Assembly: GCA_018268835.1 (NCBI GenBank)
Contig: JAFDVU010000017.1
Coordinates: 1 to 60,026, forward strand
Length of the DNA: 60,026 nt
Direction of reading: 5' to 3'
Source of the DNA: Acidobacteriota bacterium
GTDB taxonomy: Bacteria; Acidobacteriota; Terriglobia; Bryobacterales; Bryobacteraceae
In this document: piece after piece, positions 49,197 through 57,856 of the stretch
How the letters are laid out: each line of letters opens with the position of its first letter
Numbering within the stretch: the stretch's first letter is position 1
Made by a program: the position numbers and the translations under genes
Notes under the pieces: generated by a model
Database searches by the model: none
What the model was told of the DNA's origin: nothing
The model's input: only the letters and a program-made list of their open reading frames with translations

Positions 49197-52092
49197 CGCG
49201 AGCCGTGCTTCTGCCCGGCCTGCGGCCCGCACCACGATTGCGGTGCAGGGCGCCCGCGTGCACAACCTGAAGAACGTCTCGCTGGAACTCCCCCGGGACC
49301 GCCTGATCGTGGTCACCGGTCTCTCGGGCTCCGGTAAATCGAGCCTGGCGTTCGACACCGTCTACGCCGAGGGACAGCGCCGATACATGGAATCCCTCTC
49401 CACGTACGCCAAGCGTTTTGTTGCGCAGGTGGCCAAGCCCGATGTGGATTTCGTTTACGGTCTCTCGCCCGTCATTTCCATCGAGCAGAAGACAACCGGC
49501 AGTAATCCGCGATCTACAGTCGGCACGATGACCGACATCGCGAGCTACCTCAACCTCCTCTTTGCCACCATCGCCGAACCGCACTGCCCTCGGACCGGCG
49601 AGCACGTCCCCAGCCGGACGCCGAACCAGATTCTCGAGGCGATCCTCGCACTCCCGGAAGGCGCGGAGGTCGAGTTCCGCGCACCGGTCTTCAAGGTGTA
49701 CGGCGAGGAACTGGACTTCGTCTTTACCGAGGTCCGAAAAAAGGGTTGCCGCCTGATGGTGATCGACGGCCAACGCGTCGATCTCTCGGAAGAGCTTTCC
49801 CTCGAAGCGGCGGACGTGACCGACATGGACGCCGTGGTCGATCGGGTGATGGTCGGTCCCAGACACGAAAAGGCCATCAAGGCCGCGATTGCGGCGACCC
49901 TGCTCGTCGGCGACCGTCTGATGCGGATTCAGGTTGTGAAGGGAGCCTCGAAACGCGACGTGGAGGGCTTCTACAAAGGACTCTGTAGCCCCACTCACCA
50001 TTTCGTGTATGGCGGCATCGAGCCCGAGTACTTCATGTTCAACAATCCGGAGAGCGCCTGCTGCACCTGCGGCGGACTGGGCGTCCACAAGATCACCCAT
50101 CCGGAGTTGCTGGTTCCCGACCCGGCACGCAGCATTCGCGGCGGCTGCTTTGTCAAGGAAGCGTACCGGTACAATCCGGACACCTGGGATGGGCGCATCA
50201 TGTACACCCTCTCCACGGTGCTGAAATTCTCCCTGGACGCGCCCTGGGAAAAACTGCCGGAGACCGTGCGCCACTCGATCCTCTTCGGTCTGGAGGGCCG
50301 GAAACTGCGCACTACCGCGCCGCCCGAATCGAAAGTGAAGCGCGAAGACTGGGACAGGCACGAGGTCGGCTTCGGAGGAATCGCGCGCCGGATCGAACGG
50401 CAGTACCGGCGTTATCGCCAGCGGGGCGAAGCGAACTCCGGCATGGAAGAGTGGCTCGATCGCGTGATGGTCGAGCGGACGTGCCCCGATTGCGGCGGCG
50501 CGCGCCTGCGCTCCACACGCCTGTTGTTCACCATCGCGGGAAAGAGCATCCACGAGGTGGGTGCGCTCAATTTCGATGAGCTGTACTCGTTTCTCGACCG
50601 CCTGAAGCCGGGCGGGCGCGGAGCGCAGGCGGGGCGGCAAGTCATCTACGACATCCGCCGGCGCGTGGAATTGCTGCTGGGCATCGGCCTCGATTACCTG
50701 AACCTCAACCGGCGCTCGGGCACCCTATCCGGCGGTGAATCACAGCGCATCCGCCTCTCCACGCAAATCGGATCGGGCCTTATGGGCATGCTCTACGTGT
50801 TGGACGAACCCAGCATTGGTTTGCACCCCAAGGACAACGCCAAGATGATCGCCACTCTCGAAAGCCTGCGCGACATAGGCAACACGGTCATCGTAGTGGA
50901 GCACGACGAGGACACGATTCGGGCAGCCGACCACATCGTGGAGATGGGGCCCGGGCCCGGTGTTCACGGCGGCTCCGTGGTGGCGCAAGGCACGCTCGCC
51001 GACATCCTGAAATGCAAGGCCTCGCCAACCGGGCAGTACCTCTCCGGAAGGAGAAGGATCGAAACGCCGTCGCGGCGCCGCAGAGGAGGGGGCAGGGTCC
51101 TGACCGTCCGCGGCGCCCGGGAGAATAATCTGAAGTCCATCGATGTCGAGTTTCCGCTGGGAAGGATGATCGCCGTGACGGGTGCGTCCGGCTCCGGCAA
51201 GAGCTCGCTAATCAACGAGGTACTCTTCAAGGCGCTGTGGAAGCGGCTCGTGGACACCCGCACGCTGCCCGGCAATCACGAAGCGATTGAGGGAGCCGAG
51301 GATGTCCACAAGGTCGTGAACATCGATCAATCGCCTATCGGCCGGAACAGCCGCTCGAATCCGGCGACCTACATCGGTTTCTACGATACGATTCGCGAAC
51401 TTTTCGCCGGTGCACCGGTTTCGGTCGAGCGCGGGTACACGCCGGGCCGGTTCAGCTTCAACGTGAAAGGCGGCCGTTGCGAGGAGTGCCAGGGCGAGGG
51501 CGTCATCACCACGCAACTCTACTTCATGCCCGATGTCGAAGTGACGTGCGCGGTCTGCAAAGGCGCCCGCTTCAGCGCCGAGACGCTGGAAGTGACGGTA
51601 CGCGGCAAGACAATTACCGATGTCCTCAACATGCCGGTGGAGGAAGGAGCCGCTTTCTTCGCGTCCGAGCCCGCGATCAGTAAGAAGATCGCGGTGCTGA
51701 ACGACCTCGGGCTCGGCTATCTCACGCTGGGCCAATCCGCAACCACACTCTCCGGCGGCGAGGCGCAGCGCATCAAGATCGCGGCTGAACTCTCGAAGCT
51801 ACAGAAATCCCGGCACACGCTGTACATTCTCGATGAGCCCACGACCGGCCTGCACCTGGCCGATGTCGAGCGACTGCTGGAGTGTCTTGCACGGCTGGTG
51901 GATGCCGGCCACACCGTGATCGTGATCGAGCATCACCTCGATGTCATCAAGGCAGCCGACTATGTGATCGATCTCGGGCCGGAGGGGGGCCACGCGGGCG
52001 GCGAAATCGTAGTCACCGGCACCCCGGAGGAAGTGGCCGCCTGCAAAACCTCCCACACCGGCAGGTACCTGCGCGCGCGCTTGCGGGCATGA
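49186..52092 (+). CDS. uvrA: UvrA-family excinuclease ATPase, possibly a paralogue
   Basis: This 968-residue UvrA-family protein has two ABC modules. UvrA is the damage-sensing ATPase of nucleotide excision repair and works with UvrB. Walker A motifs are GLSGSGKS (about 45-52) and GASGSGKS in the second half; signatures are [12 protein letters not shown] and [12 protein letters not shown]; Walker B motifs are [11 protein letters not shown] and [11 protein letters not shown]. The C-terminal zinc finger (CEECQGEG then CAVCKGAR) is intact. The first zinc module is unusual: the first Cys-x-x-Cys is replaced by CSPTHH, while the second (CCTC) remains. ATG 49186 follows AAGGTGG; a TTG at 49168 is the alternative. 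The [17 protein letters not shown] segment recalls UvrA paralogues, so it may not be the main copy. Confidence 0.88.
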   Translation: MPGSASRASARPAARTTIAVQGARVHNLKNVSLELPRDRLIVVTGLSGSGKSSLAFDTVYAEGQRRYMESLSTYAKRFVAQVAKPDVDFVYGLSPVISIEQKTTGSNPRSTVGTMTDIASYLNLLFATIAEPHCPRTGEHVPSRTPNQILEAILALPEGAEVEFRAPVFKVYGEELDFVFTEVRKKGCRLMVIDGQRVDLSEELSLEAADVTDMDAVVDRVMVGPRHEKAIKAAIAATLLVGDRLMRIQVVKGASKRDVEGFYKGLCSPTHHFVYGGIEPEYFMFNNPESACCTCGGLGVHKITHPELLVPDPARSIRGGCFVKEAYRYNPDTWDGRIMYTLSTVLKFSLDAPWEKLPETVRHSILFGLEGRKLRTTAPPESKVKREDWDRHEVGFGGIARRIERQYRRYRQRGEANSGMEEWLDRVMVERTCPDCGGARLRSTRLLFTIAGKSIHEVGALNFDELYSFLDRLKPGGRGAQAGRQVIYDIRRRVELLLGIGLDYLNLNRRSGTLSGGESQRIRLSTQIGSGLMGMLYVLDEPSIGLHPKDNAKMIATLESLRDIGNTVIVVEHDEDTIRAADHIVEMGPGPGVHGGSVVAQGTLADILKCKASPTGQYLSGRRRIETPSRRRRGGGRVLTVRGARENNLKSIDVEFPLGRMIAVTGASGSGKSSLINEVLFKALWKRLVDTRTLPGNHEAIEGAEDVHKVVNIDQSPIGRNSRSNPATYIGFYDTIRELFAGAPVSVERGYTPGRFSFNVKGGRCEECQGEGVITTQLYFMPDVEVTCAVCKGARFSAETLEVTVRGKTITDVLNMPVEEGAAFFASEPAISKKIAVLNDLGLGYLTLGQSATTLSGGEAQRIKIAAELSKLQKSRHTLYILDEPTTGLHLADVERLLECLARLVDAGHTVIVIEHHLDVIKAADYVIDLGPEGGHAGGEIVVTGTPEEVAACKTSHTGRYLRARLRA

Positions 52093-52106
52093 TCGTCCCC
52101 GCACGG

Positions 52107-52112
52107 TATAAT
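52107..52112 (+). promoter_or_regulatory. TATAAT -10 candidate before the small zinc-ribbon gene
   Basis: A perfect TATAAT lies 15 bases after the uvrA stop. A transcription start about seven bases downstream would fall almost at an in-frame GTG (52123), which would allow a leaderless 51-residue form of the small protein. A -35-like TTGCGG is present at 52081 but with a long 20-base spacer. Confidence 0.45.
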
Positions 52113-52176
52113 CGACCTATCTGTGGACCAGCCGCAACCGGAGCCGCCCGCAACGCGGAAAAATGAGGACGAGCCG

Positions 52177-52278
52177 ATGCTGTACTGTCCGGTATGTTCC
52201 ACCCGCCTGACGGAGCGCAAATGCAAGTTGCTTTGCGAAACGTGCGGGTACTATCTGAGCTGCGCCGATTACTACTAA
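52177..52278 (+). CDS. 33-residue zinc-ribbon protein
   Basis: This is a very short gene encoding 33 residues: an N-terminal CPVC, then CKLLCETCGYY and the tail SCADYY. The two CxxC pairs plus further cysteines would form a small zinc ribbon. The ATG at 52177 has GAGGA eight bases upstream. A GTG at 52123 in the same frame would add 18 proline- and charge-rich residues. It ends three bases before the DinB-family start, which suggests co-translation. I recall short proteins of the CxxC...CGYYxSCxDYY type near other acidobacterial genes, with no assigned function. A binding or regulatory role is possible. Confidence 0.65.
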   Translation: MLYCPVCSTRLTERKCKLLCETCGYYLSCADYY

Positions 52279-52281
52279 GCC

Positions 52282-52767
52282 ATGTCTGACATTGCCTCTC
52301 TTCTCGAACGATTTCGCCGCGGACCGGAGTTGCTGGCCGTGGTCCTCACCGGCGTGTACGGCGAAGAGGAAGATTTCGTCACCGCGCCCGGCAAATGGAG
52401 CGTGCGGCAGATCATCGCGCATCTGGCCGATACCGAACTGGTGATGGGGGTCCGGATTCGCCTCGTGGCCGCGCAGGAGAATCCGCCGCTGACGCCGTTC
52501 GATCAGGACGCCTGGGCGCGCAATCTGGATTACGCCAGGCGCAAACCCAAACACAGCCTGGAAACGCTGCGGCGGCTGCGCGCGGAGAACTACGAACTGA
52601 TCAAGGACCTGCCGGCGGAGGCGTTCGAACGGCAGGGGATGCACGCCGAGCGCGGTCCGCTGACGCTTCAAAAGATCGTGGAGACCTGCGCCAACCACGT
52701 GGAGAGCCACGCGCGCCAGATGCAGGAAATCCGCGAACAGTACAAGGCGGCTAAAGGGAAGAAGTAG
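52282..52767 (+). CDS. DinB/YfiT-family four-helix metal-binding protein
   Basis: This 161-residue four-helix-bundle protein is of the DinB superfamily. The metal-binding histidines are in IIAHLADTE (about residue 46) and ANHVESHARQM (two, about 137-141), the usual triad. WSVRQIIAHL and the C-terminal helix match the family. Members include thiol-dependent transferases and dehalogenases; this is not DNA polymerase IV. It comes three bases after the zinc-ribbon gene and 24 bases before an aminotransferase gene. Confidence 0.87.
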   Translation: MSDIASLLERFRRGPELLAVVLTGVYGEEEDFVTAPGKWSVRQIIAHLADTELVMGVRIRLVAAQENPPLTPFDQDAWARNLDYARRKPKHSLETLRRLRAENYELIKDLPAEAFERQGMHAERGPLTLQKIVETCANHVESHARQMQEIREQYKAAKGKK

Positions 52768-52791
52768 GGCAGCGGCGTTACACTGGTCCTG

Positions 52792-53913
52792 ATGCCGCAA
52801 AGCTATCCTCCTATCCAGGCGCCCGCGCGCCTTCTCTTCGGACCCGGACCGAGTATGGTCGCCCCGCGGGTCTACCAGGCCATGACGCAGCCGCTGGTAG
52901 GCCACCTGGATCCTTTCTTCTTCCAGACCGCCGAGGAGGTCCGCACGCTGCTCGGGTACGTGTTCTCCACCGCGAACACGTTCAATATGGCGGTCTCCGG
53001 CACCGGCACGTCGGGCATGGAGGCGGCGATCGCCAACTTCGTCGAGCCGGGCACGAAGGTCGCGCTGCTGACCAACGGGTTCTTCGCGGACCGCATCGGC
53101 GAGATGGCGCGGCGGCACGGCGGCACGGTGGTCCGCCTGGCCCGGGACTGGGGCACGCCCTACGATTACGACGAGGTCCGCGAGTTCATCAGGCGGGAAC
53201 GGCCGCAGGTGGTCGGGTTCGTGCAGGCCGAGACCTCGACCGGAATGTTCAACCAGGCGAAACCGATCTGCGACGCGGCCGGGGAAGTGGACGCGCTGGT
53301 GATCGCCGATTGCGTTACCTCGCTGGGCGGCATGCCGGTGCTGGTGGATGAGAACGGCATCGACATTGCCTACAGTTGCTCGCAGAAGGGGCTGGGATGT
53401 CCTCCGGGATTGGCGCCGATCACCGTGGGAGCGCGCGCTCTCGAGCGGCGCAAGCAGCGCAAGACGCCGGTGGATTGCTTCTACGTGGATCTGGAACTGC
53501 TCGACGCGTACTACACGGGCAGGAAGTATCACCACACGGCGTCGGCGACCATGCTGTACGCGTTGCGCGAGGGCCTGGCGATTGTCGCCGAAGAGGGGCT
53601 GGAGGCGCGCTGGGAGCGGCACCGGAAGAACCATGAGGCGTTCGTGGCCGGCGTCGAGGCGCTGGGGATGAAGATGCTGGTGCCGGAAGGGCACCGGCTG
53701 TGGACGCTGAACACGCCGTGCCTGCCGGCGGGCGTGGACGACGCCAGGGTGCGCGGGTACCTGCTGGAGAAGTACAGCATGGAGACGGCGGGCGGTTTCG
53801 GTCCCCTGGCGGGCAAGATCCTGCGCATCGGCACCATGGGCTACAGTTCGACCGCGGAGAATGTGGCGCTGATTCTGGAAGCGCTCAAGGACGCGCTCGC
53901 GAAGGCGAGTTAG
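52792..53913 (+). CDS. Class V aminotransferase, alanine-glyoxylate aminotransferase-like
   Basis: This is a 373-residue PLP-dependent aminotransferase of class V. SGTGTSGMEAAI binds the PLP phosphate, Asp173 in VIADCVTSLGG pairs with the pyridine nitrogen, and Lys199 in CSQKGLGCPPG forms the Schiff base. The N-terminal LLFGPGPSMV and the late KILRIGTMGYSS are typical of alanine-glyoxylate or serine-glyoxylate aminotransferases. Probable reaction: transfer of an amino group from alanine or serine to glyoxylate. It is followed six bases later by a beta-lactamase gene, apparently in one operon with the DinB gene. Confidence 0.9.
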   Translation: MPQSYPPIQAPARLLFGPGPSMVAPRVYQAMTQPLVGHLDPFFFQTAEEVRTLLGYVFSTANTFNMAVSGTGTSGMEAAIANFVEPGTKVALLTNGFFADRIGEMARRHGGTVVRLARDWGTPYDYDEVREFIRRERPQVVGFVQAETSTGMFNQAKPICDAAGEVDALVIADCVTSLGGMPVLVDENGIDIAYSCSQKGLGCPPGLAPITVGARALERRKQRKTPVDCFYVDLELLDAYYTGRKYHHTASATMLYALREGLAIVAEEGLEARWERHRKNHEAFVAGVEALGMKMLVPEGHRLWTLNTPCLPAGVDDARVRGYLLEKYSMETAGGFGPLAGKILRIGTMGYSSTAENVALILEALKDALAKAS

Positions 53914-53919
53914 GCGGCG

Positions 53920-54783
53920 ATGGTTCCGGTGCTGGTGCTGCTCGCCGCGTCGGGCGCAGCGGGGCTTGGCGAGCGCATGGCCGCGGTCGCCGGGCAGACG
54001 CCGGGCCGGATCGGCGCGGCGGTTCTGCTGATCGAGACCGGCGAGCACGCCGCGTGGCACGGACGCGGCCGCTTCCCGATGCAGAGCGTCTACAAGTTTC
54101 CGATCGCGATGGCCGTGCTGCGCGATGTGGATCGCGGCAAGCTCGCGCTCGACCAACCGGTGCGGATCGATGCCGCCGAGATGGTGCCTTCAACGCTACA
54201 CAGTCCGATTCGCGACAGCCATCCGGGCGGTACGGCGATGACGCTCGCCGAGGTGCTGCGTTACGCCGTCACGGAGAGCGACGGCACGGCGAGCGATGTG
54301 CTGCTGCGGCTGGTGGGTGGTCCGGCGCGCGTGACCGCGTATCTGGAGGAACTGGGTGTGCGCGGGGTGCGGGTGGTGACCACCGAGCGCGAGATGTCGC
54401 TCAGCGAGCCCGTGCAGTACCGCAACTGGGCGCAGCCGGAGGAAGTGGTGGCGCTGCTGCGGCTCTTCTGGCAGGGGCGCGGGTTGAGCGCGGCGAGCCG
54501 AGCGCGGCTGCTTGAGTGGATGACGGTCACGGGCACGGGCCCAAAGCGCATCCGCGGGCTGCTGCCGCAGGGCGCGCCGGTGGCGCACAAGACCGGCACA
54601 TCGAACACGTCACACGGGCTGACGCCCGCGACCAACGATGTGGGAATCGTCACGCTGCCGGACGGGCGGCACCTGGCGATAGCGGTATTCGTGGCGGATT
54701 CGCCGGCCGGCACTGAGGCGCGCGAAGCGGCGATCGCCCGGATCGCGCGGGCGGCGTGGGACTGGGCGCTGGAGCAGCGGTAG
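53920..54783 (+). CDS. Class A beta-lactamase (A2-like)
   Basis: This 287-residue serine beta-lactamase-fold protein has a short signal (MVPVLVLLAASGAAG). SVYK gives nucleophile Ser56 and Lys59, SDG (120-122) replaces the usual SDN, and HKTGTS gives Lys224. The TEREMS plus VQYRNW segment (155-170) is the omega-loop style of subclass A2 (PER/CfxA relatives), with Glu156 or Glu158 as the general base. It hydrolyses beta-lactams or is a related peptidoglycan-active enzyme. The Asn-to-Gly change in SDN may alter the range. It is a chromosomal gene in an operon-like row with the aminotransferase. Confidence 0.88.
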   Translation: MVPVLVLLAASGAAGLGERMAAVAGQTPGRIGAAVLLIETGEHAAWHGRGRFPMQSVYKFPIAMAVLRDVDRGKLALDQPVRIDAAEMVPSTLHSPIRDSHPGGTAMTLAEVLRYAVTESDGTASDVLLRLVGGPARVTAYLEELGVRGVRVVTTEREMSLSEPVQYRNWAQPEEVVALLRLFWQGRGLSAASRARLLEWMTVTGTGPKRIRGLLPQGAPVAHKTGTSNTSHGLTPATNDVGIVTLPDGRHLAIAVFVADSPAGTEAREAAIARIARAAWDWALEQR

Positions 54784-54818
54784 CGACGCCGGCCGAGGCA
54801 ATGGACGGAGTAGACCCT

Positions 54819-55763
54819 TCAGGCTTCGACCAGGTGTTCGGGACGTCCATCGAAGAAGGCGCGGATGTTTTCGACCGCCATGGCGAGCCCGGCTGCGAGG
54901 GCCTCTGGCGTGATGCCGGCGCAGTGCGGGCTCACGACCACGTTGGGAGCCTCGAGGATGGCGGCGCGCGCGGGTAGGGGCTCGGTGGTGAAGACGTCGA
55001 GTCCGGCCCCGGCGAGGCGCCCGGCGCGGAGCGCGTTAGTGAGCGCGTCTTCGTCGATTAAGGTGCCGCGGGCGGTGTTAATCAGGATAGCCGTGGGTTT
55101 GAGGCGGGCGAGCGCCGCGGCGTCGAGGAAGTGACGGGTTTCGGGTGAGACGCGCAAGTGGAGACTGACGATGTCGGCTTCCGCATAGAGTCGATCGAGC
55201 GGGACGAACGCGACGCCCGGGTGGCGCTCCGGGTGCGGAGTCCAAACCAGGACGCGCATCCCGATGCCGCGGGCGAGTCCCGCGAACGCGCTGCCGATGG
55301 CGCCGTACCCGATGATCCCGCAGGTGCGGCCGGCGAGTTGGATGAAGCGTCCGCGCGGCCACCCTCCAGCGCGCGTCGCCGCGTCCATCTCGGGAATGCG
55401 GCGGGCGACGGCGAACGCCAGCGCGAGCGCGTGTTCCGCGATCGATGGCGCGCTGACCCCAGGGGTGTTGGCCACCGCGACGTGGTGGCGCGCCGCGGCG
55501 GCGAGATCCACATGGTCCGTGCCGGTACCCCAGATACTGAGCAGGCGCAAGCCGGGGCACCCGGCGAAGACGCGGTCAGTGAAGCGGGTGGAAGAGCGGA
55601 TGTTGAGCACCGCCGCAGCCGCGCCGATGCGGGCGATCAGGGTATCCTCGTCCCCGGGGAGCGTGTCGTGGTACGCGAACTCGGCCGAGGCGCGCAGCGT
55701 TTCGAAGGCTGCCGAGGCGGCCAGCACAGCCGGAGCGTCATCGGGGATGGAAACCAGCAGCAT
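54819..55763 (-). CDS. D-isomer-specific 2-hydroxyacid dehydrogenase
   Basis: This 314-residue NAD-dependent dehydrogenase is of the D-3-phosphoglycerate dehydrogenase type, without the C-terminal ACT domain. GIIGYGAIGSAF is the NAD site; catalytic Arg, Glu and His are in INTARGTLI, FTTEPLP and VSPHCAGIT. The N-terminal substrate domain and LLSIWGTGTDHVDL are clear. I use the ATG at 55763; a TTG at 55787 would add eight residues. The C-terminus (FDGRPEHLVEA) is near the usual length. It is convergent with the beta-lactamase gene and divergent from the metallo-beta-lactamase gene. Substrate is a 2-keto acid or the reverse; glycerate/hydroxypyruvate would pair with the neighbouring aminotransferase. 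Confidence 0.88.
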   Translation of the reverse strand: MLLVSIPDDAPAVLAASAAFETLRASAEFAYHDTLPGDEDTLIARIGAAAAVLNIRSSTRFTDRVFAGCPGLRLLSIWGTGTDHVDLAAAARHHVAVANTPGVSAPSIAEHALALAFAVARRIPEMDAATRAGGWPRGRFIQLAGRTCGIIGYGAIGSAFAGLARGIGMRVLVWTPHPERHPGVAFVPLDRLYAEADIVSLHLRVSPETRHFLDAAALARLKPTAILINTARGTLIDEDALTNALRAGRLAGAGLDVFTTEPLPARAAILEAPNVVVSPHCAGITPEALAAGLAMAVENIRAFFDGRPEHLVEA

Positions 55764-55807
55764 GGCGGCTTTCTCATGCTGCCACAAATTGGGCGATCCT
55801 ATTTAAC

Positions 55808-56677
55808 ATGCGGAAAACTCGGACGAGGGTGGTGGTGTGGGCGTGCGTGGTGGCGGCGATGGCGAGCGCGGCGGGGCGGGAGGACCGGCCGGAGTGGAAG
55901 CGGCCGTTCCCGGCGCACCGCATCGTGGGCAATGTGTACTACGTCGGGGGATGCGACCTGGCGTCCTTTCTGATCGTGACGCCCAAGGGGGACGCGCTGA
56001 TCAATACGGGGCTGGCCGGCAGCGCAGAGATGATCCGGCGCAGCATGGCGGAACTGGGGTTCGACCTACGCGACGTAAAGTGGTTGCTGACCACGCAGGC
56101 GCACTACGACCACGTCGAGGCGATGGCGGAGGTCAAGCGGATGACCGGGGCACAGATGTGGGCCACGGCGCCCGACGCAACCCTGCTCGAGGACGGCGGG
56201 AAGAGCGATTTTCACTTCGGGCCGGCGTTCAACTATCCGCCGGTGAAGGTGGACCGCCGGTTGAACGACGGGGAAGTGCTCGACCTCGGCGGGGTGAAGG
56301 TGACCGTGCACCTGCATCCGGGGCATACCCGAGGGAGCGCGTCCTACTCTCTGGTGGCGCGGGACGGCGGGAAGGACTACCGGGTGCTGATTGCGAACAT
56401 CGCGACCATCAATCCGGGGGTGAAGTTGCTGAATAACGCCAAGTATCCGCGGATTGCGGAGGACTACGCGCTGACGTTCGAGCGGCAGAAGAAGCTGGAG
56501 TGCGACGTGTTCCTCGCCTCCCATGCCTCGCAGTACGGGCTGCACGAGAAGTTCCGGCCGGGAATGGCGTACGACCCGGAGCGGTTTGTGGACCCGGTGG
56601 GATACCGGCGAGCGGTGGCGGAGGCGGAGGCGGCGTACCGGAAGCAGCTTTCCGAGGAGCGGGCGGAGGGTAAATAA
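55808..56677 (+). CDS. Subclass B3 metallo-beta-lactamase-fold protein (GOB-like)
   Basis: This 289-residue secreted MBL-fold protein of the B3 branch has a signal or anchor at residues 7-22. The metal motif is TQAHYDHVEAM: Gln97 stands where most B3 enzymes have the first histidine, followed by His99, Asp101 and His102. GOB enzymes have the same Gln replacement. His173 in HPGHTRGS and His239 in LASHASQYG complete the site. It probably hydrolyses beta-lactams, though close relatives act on other substrates. It is the last gene before the ribosomal protein operon, with 288 bases between. Confidence 0.85.
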   Translation: MRKTRTRVVVWACVVAAMASAAGREDRPEWKRPFPAHRIVGNVYYVGGCDLASFLIVTPKGDALINTGLAGSAEMIRRSMAELGFDLRDVKWLLTTQAHYDHVEAMAEVKRMTGAQMWATAPDATLLEDGGKSDFHFGPAFNYPPVKVDRRLNDGEVLDLGGVKVTVHLHPGHTRGSASYSLVARDGGKDYRVLIANIATINPGVKLLNNAKYPRIAEDYALTFERQKKLECDVFLASHASQYGLHEKFRPGMAYDPERFVDPVGYRRAVAEAEAAYRKQLSEERAEGK

Positions 56678-56965
56678 GGCGAAAACCGCCGCCCGGCCAC
56701 CGGATTGCAGGCGGAAACAGAACCTCCCACTTGCACCTCACACCACACTTGGGTTAGTATGGAGTGGTTCGCGAGAAGGAGACTGCCCGTGTGCTACCAC
56801 CCGTCTGTATGGCGGGTCCGTCCGCGGCAAGGCCCCGAGGCTGGTTCGGTCACCCCGTTTCCGGCATGGGCCTGTCTAAATTGAGGTAATCCTCGCTAGT
56901 CGACCTTGGTAGTGGGTGCGTTTTGCCCACCCTATTTTTGGAAAATCTTCGCGAAGAGGAAATTC
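56678..56965 (+). promoter_or_regulatory. Leader and promoter region of the rpsL operon
   Basis: The 288-base gap before rpsL holds no gene I can support. A weak promoter candidate is TTGCAC (56731-56736) with TAGTAT (56755-56760) at 18 bases. A T-rich segment follows the hairpin at 56912-56930. The ribosome binding site GAAGAGGA is at 56953-56960, five bases before the GTG start of rpsL. Confidence 0.4.
56912..56938 (+). terminator. Attenuator-like hairpin in the rpsL leader
   Basis: GTGGGT (56912-56917) pairs with GCCCAC (56925-56930, one G-U pair) and is followed by CCTATTTTTG. This is a stem plus T-run placed about 36 bases before rpsL. It may act as an attenuator or as the end of an upstream transcript. 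The stem is short. Confidence 0.45.
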
Positions 56966-57340
56966 GTGCCGACGTTTAATCAACTAGTGCGTTTAGGGCG
57001 GAAACCGCCACGTTGGAAGACTTCGAGCCCCGCGCTCGACAGTTGCCCGCAGAAGCGCGGAGTCTGTACCCGCGTGTACACCTCGACCCCGAAGAAGCCG
57101 AACTCGGCGCTGCGTAAAGTGGCGCGCGTGCGACTGACCAACGGGACCGAAGTAACCACGTACATTCCGGGTGTGGGACACAACCTGCAGGAGCACTCGA
57201 TCGTGCTGATCCGCGGGGGCCGTGTGAAGGATCTGCCGGGCGTGCGCTATCACGTGGTGCGCGGCGCGCTGGATACTGCCGGCGTCGCCAATCGCAAGCA
57301 GGGACGTTCCAAGTACGGGGCCAAGAGGCCGAAGTCGTAA
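56966..57340 (+). CDS. rpsL: 30S ribosomal protein S12
   Basis: This 124-residue S12 sits at the decoding centre of the 30S subunit. Conserved segments are [29 protein letters not shown] (the Lys at the streptomycin site is present, the sensitive-type residue), [15 protein letters not shown], and [14 protein letters not shown] with the Asp whose methylthiolation is known in other bacteria. The GTG at 56966 is chosen over upstream codons because of GAAGAGGA five bases before and the standard PTFNQL start. It is followed nine bases later by rpsG. Confidence 0.98.
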   Translation: MPTFNQLVRLGRKPPRWKTSSPALDSCPQKRGVCTRVYTSTPKKPNSALRKVARVRLTNGTEVTTYIPGVGHNLQEHSIVLIRGGRVKDLPGVRYHVVRGALDTAGVANRKQGRSKYGAKRPKS

Positions 57341-57349
57341 AGGTATCGT

Positions 57350-57820
57350 ATGCCACGCAGAAGAAGAGCCGTTGTTCGTGAAGTATCGCCGGATCCGGTT
57401 TACAACTCCACTCTGGTCGAGAAGTTCGTGAACTCGATGATGTGGGAGGGCAAGAAGAACACCGCCCAGAGCATCTTCTACGATGCCATGAACAAGATCC
57501 AGGAGCGAAGCCAGGACGATCCGCTGAAGATCTTCAAAAAGGCCGTGGAAAACGCCAAGCCGCTGCTCGAAGTGAAGACGCGGCGCGTGGGCGGCGCCAA
57601 CTACCAGGTGCCGATCGAGGTGCCGCAGACCCGCCGCACCTCGCTGGCGATGCGCTGGATCATCACCAACGCGCGCGGCCGTGCCGAGAAGGGCATGGCG
57701 GATAAACTCGCGAACGAATTGAACGATGCCGCCAATTTGCGCGGCGGCGCCATTAAGAAACGAGACGACGTCCACCGCATGGCGGAGGCTAACAAGGCCT
57801 TTGCTCATTACCGGTGGTAA
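57350..57820 (+). CDS. rpsG: 30S ribosomal protein S7
   Basis: This 156-residue S7 is the primary assembly protein of the 30S head. The start [12 protein letters not shown] and blocks [30 protein letters not shown] and RWIITNAR are standard, and it ends KAFAHYRW. The usual length and order in the str operon leave no doubt. In other bacteria S7 also represses translation of this operon; no such site can be asserted here. Confidence 0.98.
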   Translation: MPRRRRAVVREVSPDPVYNSTLVEKFVNSMMWEGKKNTAQSIFYDAMNKIQERSQDDPLKIFKKAVENAKPLLEVKTRRVGGANYQVPIEVPQTRRTSLAMRWIITNARGRAEKGMADKLANELNDAANLRGGAIKKRDDVHRMAEANKAFAHYRW

Positions 57821-57856
57821 CGGGAAACGAGCAAGAGGGGAGCCACACTTTACTGC

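Noticed and set aside
52282..52767. DinB as DNA polymerase IV next to uvrA
   Set aside because: It is the small four-helix DinB/YfiT metal-binding family, not the Y-family polymerase, so it is not evidence for a DNA repair operon.
52117..54156. 679-codon minus-strand frame over the DinB, aminotransferase and beta-lactamase genes
   Set aside because: Shadow of three genes with clear motifs on the other strand; Arg/His-rich and without domains.
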